NCBI RefSeq assembly: GCF_030150205.1
Contig: NZ_JASLGT010000033.1
Location: forward strand, 1 to 64,000
DNA: 64,000 nt
Origin: Niabella sp.
GTDB lineage: Bacteria > Bacteroidota > Bacteroidia > Chitinophagales > Chitinophagaceae
Direction: 5' to 3'
Shown: one piece after another, positions 33,188-41,743 of the stretch
Numbering within the stretch: position 1 is the stretch's first letter
Layout: each line of letters starts with the position of its first letter
The notes under the pieces: model-generated
The model's input: the letters and a program-made list of their open reading frames with translations, nothing else
Told to the model about the DNA's origin: nothing
Databases searched by the model: none
Made by a program: the position numbers and the translations under genes

Positions 33188-34081
33188 TTAAAAACCATGT
33201 GCAATATATTCACTTTCAAAACCGCCATTCTTATATAATTTTAACAGGGCATAGCCCGGCGGCGTTTCTAGGTAATAACCAGGTCCTGCAGATTCTTTAT
33301 CCCCCTGTCCCCACCAGAAGCCGCTCATGGCGCCGTGGCAGCAATACCATACACCATTATAAGACGTTTTATCATAAAGATGATTGTGCCCGCTGAGAGA
33401 GGCCCTTACCTTGTCTTTATGCTTATAAAAAATATCTTTCAACTTTTTATGATCACTATGGTTGCCGCCTACCAATATGGGCGTGGCACCAAAAGTAGGG
33501 TAATGCGACATTACCAGCGTTGGCGTGTTGGCGGGTGTTTTTTCCAGATCATCTTCCAGCCATTTAAACTGCTCATCATCCAGGGAAATATTGTGATTGT
33601 TACCATCCAGCACGATAAAATGCCAGCCGCTCCGGGTAAAACTATAGTACCGGTGCGGTATGTGCAACCGCTTTACTACATACTCTTTTCCATACATGGC
33701 ATCCTTTTTATCCGGAGCGGCCCACCACATATCATGGTTCCCCAGACAGCTGTAGATATCGTAGTCCTTTATTTCCTTTATACAATCATCCCATATCTGC
33801 CATTGTTCGGTGACACTTTCTCTCTTTACATTATCGTAAGAGGCATCATGGATGGAGTCGCCCGTATTCAGAAAAAAATCAACCCCTGTTTTTTTTATTC
33901 TTTTCAAACAATCCCTAAAACGCTGGGGCGCATTATCGCCGGCACGGATATGCACATCCGTGATATGTGCCAGCGTAAGCACGGGTTTCTCTGCACTTGA
34001 CCTACCGGCCGCTTCCAACCCGCCGGCAAATACGCCACCGGTGAGCAAAGACGCGCTTGAAATAAATGTTTTCCTGTTCAT
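33188..34081 (-). CDS. Exported calcineurin-like metallophosphoesterase
   Basis: A 297-aa protein with an N-terminal export signal (ISSASLLTGGVFAGGLEAAG) and all five motifs of calcineurin-like phosphoesterases: ITDVHIRAG (D-x-H), LNTGDSIHD (GD), CLGNHDMWW (GNHD), VMSHYPTFG (H) and LSGHNHLYD (GHxH). It binds two metals and cleaves phosphomonoesters or diesters. It lies 18 nt after the hypothetical exported protein and 10 nt before the phosphodiesterase, in the SusCD operon, so it probably acts on the phosphorylated ligand imported by that system. Confidence 0.9.
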   Translation of the reverse strand: MNRKTFISSASLLTGGVFAGGLEAAGRSSAEKPVLTLAHITDVHIRAGDNAPQRFRDCLKRIKKTGVDFFLNTGDSIHDASYDNVKRESVTEQWQIWDDCIKEIKDYDIYSCLGNHDMWWAAPDKKDAMYGKEYVVKRLHIPHRYYSFTRSGWHFIVLDGNNHNISLDDEQFKWLEDDLEKTPANTPTLVMSHYPTFGATPILVGGNHSDHKKLKDIFYKHKDKVRASLSGHNHLYDKTSYNGVWYCCHGAMSGFWWGQGDKESAGPGYYLETPPGYALLKLYKNGGFESEYIAHGF

Positions 34082-34099
34082 TCAAACGTCATTGATTCA

Positions 34100-34558
34100 T
34101 TAAAGATTGATTACAAAATTTTCAAACGGTGTCCAGGAACCGCTGTTATCGTAAGATACTTTTATAAGCCGCGAAGAACTGCATCCCGGCTCCGATTTAA
34201 AAAATATACCAAAAATATTTGCAGCACTGGTAACCGGCACATACGTAACCGGAGCGCCAGAATTTACGGTATAAAACGGACAGCCATCTACGCTTTCTAC
34301 CTGGAAATAATTGCCGGATATGCTGCCATATTTAAAGTAAATAGAATTTTGATAGGGCGCCGGGGGCGCGGGAGCAGGGTTAATGGTAATACTGCCAAAC
34401 TTCAATAGACTTGTTATTGTGCTGTAACCCAACATTGCGGTATACGGAACCGTTACTTTTTCCCCGGAATTATTCTTTTGTGGGCCGGTCTTCGGTATAA
34501 AAGATACAACAACCAGGAACACCGGAAGCAGCATCAGTGGTAAGCATTTCTTTTTCAT
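34100..34558 (-). CDS. Exported protein of unknown function in the SusCD operon
   Basis: A 152-aa protein with a basic N-terminus and signal peptide (LPLMLLPVFLVVVSFIP). The mature part is Pro/Ser/Tyr-rich, with NPAPAPPAPYQNSIYFKYG and two Cys (CPFYTV, EPGCSSSR) that may form a disulfide. No family recognised. The position between SusD and two phosphohydrolases suggests an accessory ligand-binding or surface protein of the same operon. Confidence 0.7.
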   Translation of the reverse strand: MKKKCLPLMLLPVFLVVVSFIPKTGPQKNNSGEKVTVPYTAMLGYSTITSLLKFGSITINPAPAPPAPYQNSIYFKYGSISGNYFQVESVDGCPFYTVNSGAPVTYVPVTSAANIFGIFFKSEPGCSSSRLIKVSYDNSGSWTPFENFVINL

Positions 34559-34621
34559 AAAAATGTTTTAAGATATTTTAAATTAAGGAATGACTTCATT
34601 CTCCAGGAGTATGATCCTTCA

Positions 34622-36418
34622 TTATTCCCACCCAAAAGGCTGTATCAGTTTGGAGTTCTGTTTGATTTCCAAAGCCGGGATGGGCAAATAATAGTATTTA
34701 GGGTCAATAAATGTTCGGGGTGTACTCCCTGTAACAATAGGTCCGCCGCTTTCGCCGTTTTTAAGATAAACAGTGGCCCCGCTTTCCTTATAACCTCCGG
34801 CTTTATAATAGATCAGTTTTATACCCAGCGTATTTTTAATCTTGGCATCCTCTTCCGGAATCGACGCCGACTTACTGATCAGGATGATATCCGGTATACT
34901 GTCGCCGGTCAGATCATATTGTCCCAGTCCGGGGAAATACAACCCTTCTGCATACCGGGCAAATTCTTTACCGGCGTGCCAGCGCAGCAGGTCATCGTAC
35001 CGCTGGCCCTCCAGTGCAAACTCAACCCGTTTCTCGCGGCGGATCTCCAGCAGCGTTCCTTTATTACTCCCCGTAACATCAGGATATTTTGCAGCCAGTA
35101 CGGGGTCAGGATTTGCGTTGGCCGCTGCAAGGGACAGCAGCGGAACTTCCGCTCCGCTCCATGCACGTTTCCGTAATAGCCCAATCGTCTTATCCAGGTC
35201 ATCCTGGGTAACGGTACCCAGCTCGGTTACCGCTTCTGCGTAGGTCAGCAGCACTTCCGCATACCGTATTGCCGGTACATCCACACTGCCAATAATAATA
35301 TTGTCGGTGCTATTGATAAATCCTTTCAGCTGATGATAGCCGGTGAAGCTCACACTCAGATCCTGTATATAGGGCCGGGTATCCGGAAGTTTTATAAATC
35401 CCGGCGACATAAATGTTGTGTATATCCGCGGATCACGGTCTTTGAATTCATCTACAAACTGCAATTGCTGGTAGTTGGCCTTGTCTGTAAACCGGGTACC
35501 GTCTTTCATCAGGTAGGTTTGCACCAGGTCGCGTGAAGGCGACTGTTCATAGTTGCCGCCAATACCGATGTTATTGCCTCCGGAAACCCCTTTATTGGCA
35601 TCATAAGCTGTATTCAGGATCACTTCCTTATTACCGCTCAGATCCTGGCTGTTAAATAAATCTGCATAAACTGGGGTAAGCATAAATTTGCCGGAGGCCA
35701 TCACGTCACCAGCCTGCGCTTTCGCAATTTCCAGGAATTTGCCAGCGGTGCCCTGCAGGTTAAGCTCGGGATGGTATTTCCGGTAAGTACCTTCGAAAAG
35801 TGCCATACGCGCATACATGGCTTTTACAGCCCATAGCCCGGGTGTGCCGGCCGGTACCTTCTCCCGTACATTGGCCACGGCAAAATCCATATCGGCCAGG
35901 ATGCTGTCCACAATCAGTGTTCTGGGATCACTCGCTTTGTAAAGAAAGGCAGAATCGGTGGGGTTAATCGTTTGACCATACCAGGGCACACTGGAATAAT
36001 TTTTAACCTTGGCCAGGTAAAACCTGGCCCGGTAATAACGCGCCAGACCGGCATAATGATTTTTAACGTCATCCGCCACTTTCGCCTTTGAATAGTTTTG
36101 TAAAAAATAATTGATAGAGCGCAGTCTGCCCCAGCTCCAGTTGGCCGGTGCGTTCTGCGAGCTGATATTACCAGACAGGATATTTTTCATGGTAACATTG
36201 CCCGTTGTGGCATAATCATCAGTAGCCTGTTCCGAGCCACTGGCATAGATCCCGGTTCCCGGCTGGTCCAGCAGCCCGTTTACATAAAGCGCAAGATCGC
36301 TTTCTGAATTAAAGAAAAGTTGCGGAGAGATCTCTGTATGAGGATACCGATCGAGGAATCCTTTTTTACACGAAACGGATAAAACACAGATGCCTATTAT
36401 GTAGAAATATTTTTTCAT
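34622..36418 (-). CDS. SusD/RagB family nutrient-binding outer-membrane lipoprotein
   Basis: A 598-aa lipoprotein (lipobox LSVSC, then KKGFLDRYPHTEIS, the standard SusD opening). The TPR-like SusD fold is visible through ARYYRARFYLAKVKNYSSVPW, GLWAVKAMYARMALFEGTY, AIRYAEVLLTYAEAVTELG and LLEIRREKRVEFALEGQRYDDLLRWHA. It caps the SusC barrel 27 nt upstream and delivers ligand to it. The neighbouring phosphohydrolases suggest a phosphorylated ligand rather than a plain glycan (inference). Confidence 0.95.
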   Translation of the reverse strand: MKKYFYIIGICVLSVSCKKGFLDRYPHTEISPQLFFNSESDLALYVNGLLDQPGTGIYASGSEQATDDYATTGNVTMKNILSGNISSQNAPANWSWGRLRSINYFLQNYSKAKVADDVKNHYAGLARYYRARFYLAKVKNYSSVPWYGQTINPTDSAFLYKASDPRTLIVDSILADMDFAVANVREKVPAGTPGLWAVKAMYARMALFEGTYRKYHPELNLQGTAGKFLEIAKAQAGDVMASGKFMLTPVYADLFNSQDLSGNKEVILNTAYDANKGVSGGNNIGIGGNYEQSPSRDLVQTYLMKDGTRFTDKANYQQLQFVDEFKDRDPRIYTTFMSPGFIKLPDTRPYIQDLSVSFTGYHQLKGFINSTDNIIIGSVDVPAIRYAEVLLTYAEAVTELGTVTQDDLDKTIGLLRKRAWSGAEVPLLSLAAANANPDPVLAAKYPDVTGSNKGTLLEIRREKRVEFALEGQRYDDLLRWHAGKEFARYAEGLYFPGLGQYDLTGDSIPDIILISKSASIPEEDAKIKNTLGIKLIYYKAGGYKESGATVYLKNGESGGPIVTGSTPRTFIDPKYYYLPIPALEIKQNSKLIQPFGWE

Positions 36419-36445
36419 GTTTCTTTTATTTATACAGGAAGAAGA

Positions 36446-39400
36446 TTAGAAAGTAAGATTCAGTCCCATGGAATATTTACGCTGGTAAGGATATGCCCAT
36501 CCATAACCATCGATGATGGATTCGGGATCTACATACTTTTTAATTTTAGAAAATTCGAAAATATTTTCACCGGTGAAGAAGACACGGAGGCGGCTGATGC
36601 CGATCCGCTCTGTAAGCCGATTAGGAAAAGTATATCCCGCAGTAATATTTTTTATCCGCAGGTAAGCAGCGCTCAGCAGGTATTGGCTCTGGGGTATATC
36701 CAGGCCGGCTGCGTTACCGTTGCCATCCCTGTAGTTATTGTCTGCCAGCCAGGATTGCAGCACAGGATAATAAGCGTTGAGATTTGCATTGGCTAAACCG
36801 GCATTGATATACGCCTGCGGATAAGTAGCCCTCTCTGCATCCGTAGCGGCTGTGGGACGGTAAAAATCCAGGTTCCAGGGATAAATGTTGGCATAGGGTT
36901 GCTGATACAGCCCCCAGAACAGATAATGGTGCGGATAATAATCCATTTTGGCAACGCCCTGTAAAAACAGGGAAAGATCAATATTATTCCATCCCAGGTC
37001 CAGGTTAAAGGAATAACGGTAACGGGGTTGCGTATTACCAATAATGCGCAGGTCTTTGGGATCCTTATCACTCAGCCCCAGCTGGATTTTCTTATTTCCA
37101 TCCAGGTCTTTGTAGCGCGGCCATCCGGGCACAATATCCAGCTCCCCCCAGGGAATAATGGCGGATTGATCCAGGGCTGCGATCTCTTCTTTGGATGCAA
37201 AAAGTCCATCGTTTTGCAGTCCCCATAATTCACCTACCGTTTGCCCCTGCCGGTATGCTGCACTAAACAATCCAAGTGGGTTATCGTACCTGGTGATTTT
37301 GCTTTTACTATCCCACACCTGCACTTTTGCATTCAGTGAAAAGGGCCTGTTTGCCACATCAAAGGAGGTATTGTATCCGAGGGTAAATTCCCATCCCCTG
37401 GTTTCCATATCCGCAGCATTCTGTTTCGGCGCTGCCGTTCCAAGAACCGCCGGCAATACCCTGGCCGGGGCAAGCATGCCCGTGGTTTTCCTGATATAAT
37501 AGTCAAACGCCAGATTAAGCCGGTCGTTCAGAAAGCCCATATCCGTACCTACATTCGTGGTCGCTACCTGCTCCCATGTATAGTTGGTCGGATCTACGGT
37601 TAACCCGGGTGACCCGGTAATTGGCGGACGCACACCATCAACAAGGTATCCTGAAGTACCTTTGGGAAGATTTTGTATATACCCGTAATACTCTCCTACA
37701 GACTGGTTTCCTTGTTTTGCATAAGACCCTCTGATCTTAAACGTGGAAAACGCCGTTCCCATTGCTTCCCAGAATTTTTCCCGGTTCACCACCCAGGCAC
37801 CGGAAATGCCCGGTGTAAATGCCCACCGGTTCGTTGGCGGAAAACGGGATGATCCGTCCCTTCTTGCAATAAGGTCGATGATATAACGGTTACTGAATGT
37901 ATAGTTTAATCTGCCGAAATAGCTTCTTACGGCATAGTCATAATAGGGGGACCCAAAGCCTGTTTGCTGAATTGTAGGTTCCGTTCCCACCGTAAGGTGG
38001 ATAAAGGGGAGCCCTGGTGAAATCAGCTGGTTGCGGCTTACACTCAGCGGATCCCACTGGTAATATTCCTGGTTGTAGCCCGCTGTAAGTTTGAACGCAT
38101 GTTCACCAAACGTTTTATTATAATTTCCAAAAAGATCATAGATATCCTGCTTCACCGTTCCGTTCACATTAGAGATCACACCGGGCTTGTTGACGGCCCG
38201 TACATCATCGGGTCCGTAACCCACATTAAAAGGGAGACTTGAGTAATCGCTTTTCCACAGTTCCCGCTTATGACTCATGGTACCGGTAAAGATCAGGTCC
38301 CCTTTTAAAAAGGTGGCCACGCCACGCAGGATATTGGTAAACCCAAAACGTGTCTCCATATTCCGGCCACCGTCCACCAGTCCGCCCGCAAGTATCCCCG
38401 CACTGTTGTTGCCCCAGGTTCCATCCGGGTTTTTGGGAACGTTCACCGGCTGTGTATAATATACATCGGTCACATTATACGTGGGCATATCCTTGATGAG
38501 CTGGTAGGTTGTCAGGTTATCTTCCACCTTCAGCCAGGATACGGGATTGATACCAAGATTTGCCCGGAGGCCATACCGGTTCCAGTCATTCTTGGTAATT
38601 TTTATCAGACCGTTTTCTTTGGTATAGTCCGCGGATAACAGATAGGTGATGGGGGCCTTCCCGGCAGATGACCCGCTGAAAGACAACGTGTGATAGGTAG
38701 AAAAATTACTATTGCTAAAGAAGTAATCATTAAAGTTATAGTTGCCCATATAAGCCCATTCTGCAGGCTTATCGGGGTTGGGCATCACTTCCGGTGCAGA
38801 GGAAGGATCTTCTGACCGTTGTCTGGCCCAGGTTTGCTCCCAGGGTAAAAACGTTCCGTAGTTGGGTGTGTTCCAGGGTGAATTGTCAATAGCCAGCTTG
38901 CGGAGTTTTTTATAGATAAAAGGATCTGTGATCGGGTCCGGCATCACGGTTCTTTTAGACAGCGCAAAGTAGTTATTGTAAGATATCACCTGCTTGCCCC
39001 CGGTCTTACCCTTTTTTGTGGTGATCATCAATACCCCAAACGCAGCACGGGCACCATAAATAGCCGCAGAACCTCCATCCCGGAGCGTAGTGATCGATTC
39101 CACATCCGAGGGATTTAACCGCAGCAGATCATCATTTTGCGAAGCCACACCATCAATCAATATCAGCGGAGAACCTCCGTTGATAGACCCCATACCACGG
39201 ATGTTGATATTAGGAACAGCTCCAGGTGCACCACCCGCATAAGAAATATTCAGTCCCGCACTCAAGCCCTGTAGTCCCTGGAGGATGTTGGCCACCGGAC
39301 GTTCAGCGATTTTTTTCCCGGCGATCTGATCCACAGCACCGGAAACATTGATCCGCTTCTGGGTACCATACCCTACCACTACCACCTCATCCATACCCTG

Positions 39401-39694
39401 ATCACTTTTTTTCAGCACTACATTCAGCGTACCTGAAGCAGTTACCGTAACATCTTTGGTTTCATATCCCACGGATGACACGGTGAGCACATCGTTTTCT
39501 TTTGCCGGCACCACAAATAGACCGGCGGTATCTGCCAGCGCCGTAATCCTTGTCCCCTTCAACAAAAGGGTGGCATTCACTACCGGAGCGCCACTTTCAT
39601 CCCTTACAAAGCCGGTTATTTTTTGGGTTTGAGCGAATGCTGTAGTAACGGAAATTGAAAAAAGCAGCAGCGCAAAAAGAATGGATCGGGTCAT
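36446..39694 (-). CDS. SusC/RagA family TonB-linked outer-membrane transporter
   Basis: A 1082-aa outer-membrane protein. From ATG 39694 it has a signal peptide (ILFALLLFSISVTTAFAQ), a carboxypeptidase-regulatory-like domain (ITGFVRDESGAPVVNATLLL), the TonB-interacting DEVVVVGYGTQKR, a plug with NINIRGMGSINGGSPLILID and a 22-strand barrel ending MGLNLTF. A longer reading from 39718 is rejected because a -7 promoter box covers that codon. It heads the minus-strand operon with SusD, an unknown exported protein and two phosphohydrolases. A TetR-type gene diverges upstream. Confidence 0.96.
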   Translation of the reverse strand: MTRSILFALLLFSISVTTAFAQTQKITGFVRDESGAPVVNATLLLKGTRITALADTAGLFVVPAKENDVLTVSSVGYETKDVTVTASGTLNVVLKKSDQGMDEVVVVGYGTQKRINVSGAVDQIAGKKIAERPVANILQGLQGLSAGLNISYAGGAPGAVPNINIRGMGSINGGSPLILIDGVASQNDDLLRLNPSDVESITTLRDGGSAAIYGARAAFGVLMITTKKGKTGGKQVISYNNYFALSKRTVMPDPITDPFIYKKLRKLAIDNSPWNTPNYGTFLPWEQTWARQRSEDPSSAPEVMPNPDKPAEWAYMGNYNFNDYFFSNSNFSTYHTLSFSGSSAGKAPITYLLSADYTKENGLIKITKNDWNRYGLRANLGINPVSWLKVEDNLTTYQLIKDMPTYNVTDVYYTQPVNVPKNPDGTWGNNSAGILAGGLVDGGRNMETRFGFTNILRGVATFLKGDLIFTGTMSHKRELWKSDYSSLPFNVGYGPDDVRAVNKPGVISNVNGTVKQDIYDLFGNYNKTFGEHAFKLTAGYNQEYYQWDPLSVSRNQLISPGLPFIHLTVGTEPTIQQTGFGSPYYDYAVRSYFGRLNYTFSNRYIIDLIARRDGSSRFPPTNRWAFTPGISGAWVVNREKFWEAMGTAFSTFKIRGSYAKQGNQSVGEYYGYIQNLPKGTSGYLVDGVRPPITGSPGLTVDPTNYTWEQVATTNVGTDMGFLNDRLNLAFDYYIRKTTGMLAPARVLPAVLGTAAPKQNAADMETRGWEFTLGYNTSFDVANRPFSLNAKVQVWDSKSKITRYDNPLGLFSAAYRQGQTVGELWGLQNDGLFASKEEIAALDQSAIIPWGELDIVPGWPRYKDLDGNKKIQLGLSDKDPKDLRIIGNTQPRYRYSFNLDLGWNNIDLSLFLQGVAKMDYYPHHYLFWGLYQQPYANIYPWNLDFYRPTAATDAERATYPQAYINAGLANANLNAYYPVLQSWLADNNYRDGNGNAAGLDIPQSQYLLSAAYLRIKNITAGYTFPNRLTERIGISRLRVFFTGENIFEFSKIKKYVDPESIIDGYGWAYPYQRKYSMGLNLTF

Positions 39695-39715
39695 TATACT
39701 TGGTTTTATAATTGA

Positions 39716-39723
39716 CAAAATTA
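39716..39723 (-). promoter_or_regulatory. -7 box of the susC operon
   Basis: On the minus strand TAATTTTG matches TAnnTTTG and lies 21 nt before the ATG at 39694. No good -33 TTG is seen, which may mean an activator is needed. Confidence 0.55.
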
Positions 39724-40008
39724 TTTAGATAACGGTCCGGGTGTTATTATCTTAATGTTACGTTTTATTCAAAAAAAGAAAGCAGCAAACAAGAAAGCAC
39801 TCAGTCTCAAACTCAAGCCCATCGCGGCACAAATATATATAAGGATTTTTCCTGAAAAAAATATTTTGAATGAACATTTAATTAATTTATTAATACATAA
39901 ACAACATGCAATCGTTTGCACATACCCCGCCGATTCCATTTTTTTTCATCACTTTTGGCAGCAGAAGATTTTTTTCATACCTTAAAAGGAAAATCAAAAA
40001 GATAACGC

Positions 40009-40626
40009 ATGGGACGTAAAAGTCTTAAAGAAGCCCGACAGAAACAGATCATTAAAGCATTTTACAAGCTTGCGAAGAAAGAGGGGCTCGAAAATGCTTC
40101 GATTGCAAAAACAGCCGACCTGCTGAAGATAAATCCCAGCCTGGTGATCCATTATTTTAAAACCAAGGAACATCTTATATACGGTCTTGTGGAATACATA
40201 CTGGACCGTTACCTTTTAATCTTTGATGTACCGGAAACTTCACAGAACAACCCTAAAAAAAAGCTGCTGGCCGTTATTGACAATATTTTTTCACATAAGT
40301 GGAATACACTCTTTGATGATAGTGTTTCTTACAGCTGCTATTCGCTGGCCTTCCGCGATAAGGTGATTAAGGAAAAATACAAGATCCTGCTGGACAGTCT
40401 CCGCAAGAACCTGGAAGAGCTGATCATCGAATGTAAGGAAAAGGGATACCTGAAGGTTGATGATACAGCCGCAGCAGCCGACCTTGTCTTTATCCTGGTG
40501 GATGGTGCGTATTATTACCTGAGCCTGGTCTCCAACAAAAAAGAATACAACCAGAAACTGAGTGTATACAAGAAAAGAGCACTTGGCCTGTTGAGCTTTT
40601 CTACTGCGGCTTCTTCCGGAGGATGA
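40009..40626 (+). CDS. TetR/AcrR-family transcriptional regulator
   Basis: A 205-aa regulator with an N-terminal helix-turn-helix (about 10-55; ENASIAKTADLLKINPSLVIHYFKTKEHLIY), the TetR pattern, and a helical ligand-binding C-terminal domain. The DNA between it and susC (290 bp) is AT-rich and could carry operators for both. It may control itself and the SusCD operon, or be unrelated; the ligand is unknown. Its 3' end overlaps the convergent small membrane gene by 26 bp. Confidence 0.85.
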   Translation: MGRKSLKEARQKQIIKAFYKLAKKEGLENASIAKTADLLKINPSLVIHYFKTKEHLIYGLVEYILDRYLLIFDVPETSQNNPKKKLLAVIDNIFSHKWNTLFDDSVSYSCYSLAFRDKVIKEKYKILLDSLRKNLEELIIECKEKGYLKVDDTAAAADLVFILVDGAYYYLSLVSNKKEYNQKLSVYKKRALGLLSFSTAASSGG

Positions 40627-40876
40627 ACACGACTGCAGTGATTGCAATGATACCCCAGGCCAGGTTCACCACCAGGTTGGGATAATCTTCCAGTTTTAAG
40701 GCATGAATGACCAGTCCCAGGGCTCCGATCATATTCAGCAAATGATAGAGCGGACGCTCCGCCTTTAACCGGTTCATACTTAAAAACAGGTAGGCTAACA
40801 GATACGCAATACTACCTACCCATCCCATAACCGATGACATTTTATCGCCTGACAAAAAGAGAAAATTTTGCAGCAT
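40601..40876 (-). CDS. Small membrane protein, CBU_0592-like family
   Basis: A 91-aa protein with three hydrophobic helices (about 15-34, 43-62 and 66-85): WVGSIAYLLAYLFLSMNRL, PLYHLLNMIGALGLVIHAL, LVVNLAWGIIAITAVVFIL. This matches the CBU_0592-type family of unknown function. A second ATG at 40840 (MSSVMGW) fits the family start better. The gene overlaps the end of the tetR gene tail to tail, so transcripts could form a short antisense duplex. Confidence 0.75.
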   Translation of the reverse strand: MLQNFLFLSGDKMSSVMGWVGSIAYLLAYLFLSMNRLKAERPLYHLLNMIGALGLVIHALKLEDYPNLVVNLAWGIIAITAVVFILRKKPQ

Positions 40877-41073
40877 GTTTTTTATTGAGCTGATTTCATA
40901 ATTTAACAGATGCGTACACCCTTACATCCTGGTTATAAAATTAACAGAAACATTCTTTGTGGCTGCCTTTTATTCTATGAAGCATTTAAGAACGACTGCC
41001 CGGTAATGGCAAGAACCGTCCCGATCCTGCCCCGGCCGCTGTTTACGCCGGCCGGTACTTTTTCGCCTGCACA

Positions 41074-41097
41074 TAAAAAAAGCGCCCGGAGGCGCCT
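41074..41097 (-). terminator. Terminator of the cysteine-rich operon
   Basis: GCGCC, CGGA, GGCGC at 41082-41095, with a run of seven A on the plus strand (41075-41081), which is a T-run on the minus strand. A second small hairpin (CCGGAG / CTCCGG, 41108-41124) lies just inside it. It closes the minus-strand operon 41135-45472. Confidence 0.85.
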
Positions 41098-41134
41098 GAT
41101 TTGAATGCCGGAGCAAGACTCCGGGTCATGCTTA

Positions 41135-41365
41135 TTACTTTCGCTTTAAAGAAGGAACCAGGAGCATTTTCGCAGCGTCGCGGTAATCGACCAGCAGTAC
41201 CGCACCCCGCTCCGTAAACCGGTATATGCGCCCCGTAATAAACCCTTTTACGGTTAAGGCAGACCGGCCGGTATACTCAAACCATACATCGCTCCACATA
41301 CCGGTTCCCGGTGCCTGGCCGCTGCTCAGTACCAGCTGACTTCTTTTGTCGCCACAATTACACAT
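41135..41365 (-). CDS. Small Cys-motif protein of unknown function
   Basis: A 76-aa protein opening MCNCGDKRSQ, then a beta-rich stretch (DVWFEYTGRSALTVKGFITG, RIYRFTERGAVLLVDYRDAAKML) and a basic tail LVPSLKRK. The G..YRF..PG-like pattern recalls small structural proteins of phage virions, but the likeness is weak and from memory. It is the last gene of the four-gene operon, 11 nt after the DUF1360 gene, before a strong terminator. No function can be assigned. Confidence 0.72.
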   Translation of the reverse strand: MCNCGDKRSQLVLSSGQAPGTGMWSDVWFEYTGRSALTVKGFITGRIYRFTERGAVLLVDYRDAAKMLLVPSLKRK

Positions 41366-41376
41366 TGTTGTTAATT

Positions 41377-41673
41377 TTAATCTTCTTTATAAAACGGGAC
41401 ATCCGGCTTCGCCGTTGCCTGTTCCAACAAACAGGCCGCTCCTGAAACAGCCAGCCAGTACAAAAAACGTTCCCACCAGCCAGCGCCCAGCCAGCAGCCA
41501 AAAGGAAGCGCCACCCAAATGCTGGTACAATAGAAACAATCCATCAACTTTCCCCAGAAGCTGAGACCTGCTTTTTTGCGGAGGAGGAACACCACATCAA
41601 ACGGGCCATCTTCTTTGGCGATCAGATGCGTGATCCTCCACACTGCAAAAACGGAGAGCAGGAAGTAAAACAT
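41377..41673 (-). CDS. DUF1360 family membrane protein
   Basis: A 98-aa protein starting at ATG 41673 (MFYFLLSVFAVWRITHLIAKEDGPFDV), the DUF1360 opening. Further family marks are the MDCFYCTSIWVALP Cys-x2-Cys site and a second hydrophobic stretch FLYWLAVSGAACLLEQ. A longer reading to 41760 would overlap the upstream gene and add an uncharacteristic Cys-rich leader. Proteins of this family are small membrane proteins of unknown role. Here it belongs to an operon of cysteine-cluster proteins. Confidence 0.82.
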   Translation of the reverse strand: MFYFLLSVFAVWRITHLIAKEDGPFDVVFLLRKKAGLSFWGKLMDCFYCTSIWVALPFGCWLGAGWWERFLYWLAVSGAACLLEQATAKPDVPFYKED

Positions 41674-41743
41674 ATTGAAACGTTTTAAACATTTGCACGG
41701 CAATCTGCCGCAGACCAACGGCACTCCGGAAACATCGGTTCTA

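Noticed and set aside
39755..39985. 76-aa Lys-rich frame between susC and tetR
   Set aside because: AT-rich promoter DNA without a clear start signal or family motif.
40910..41104. 64-aa plus-strand frame
   Set aside because: It runs into the minus-strand operon terminator and lacks any family feature.
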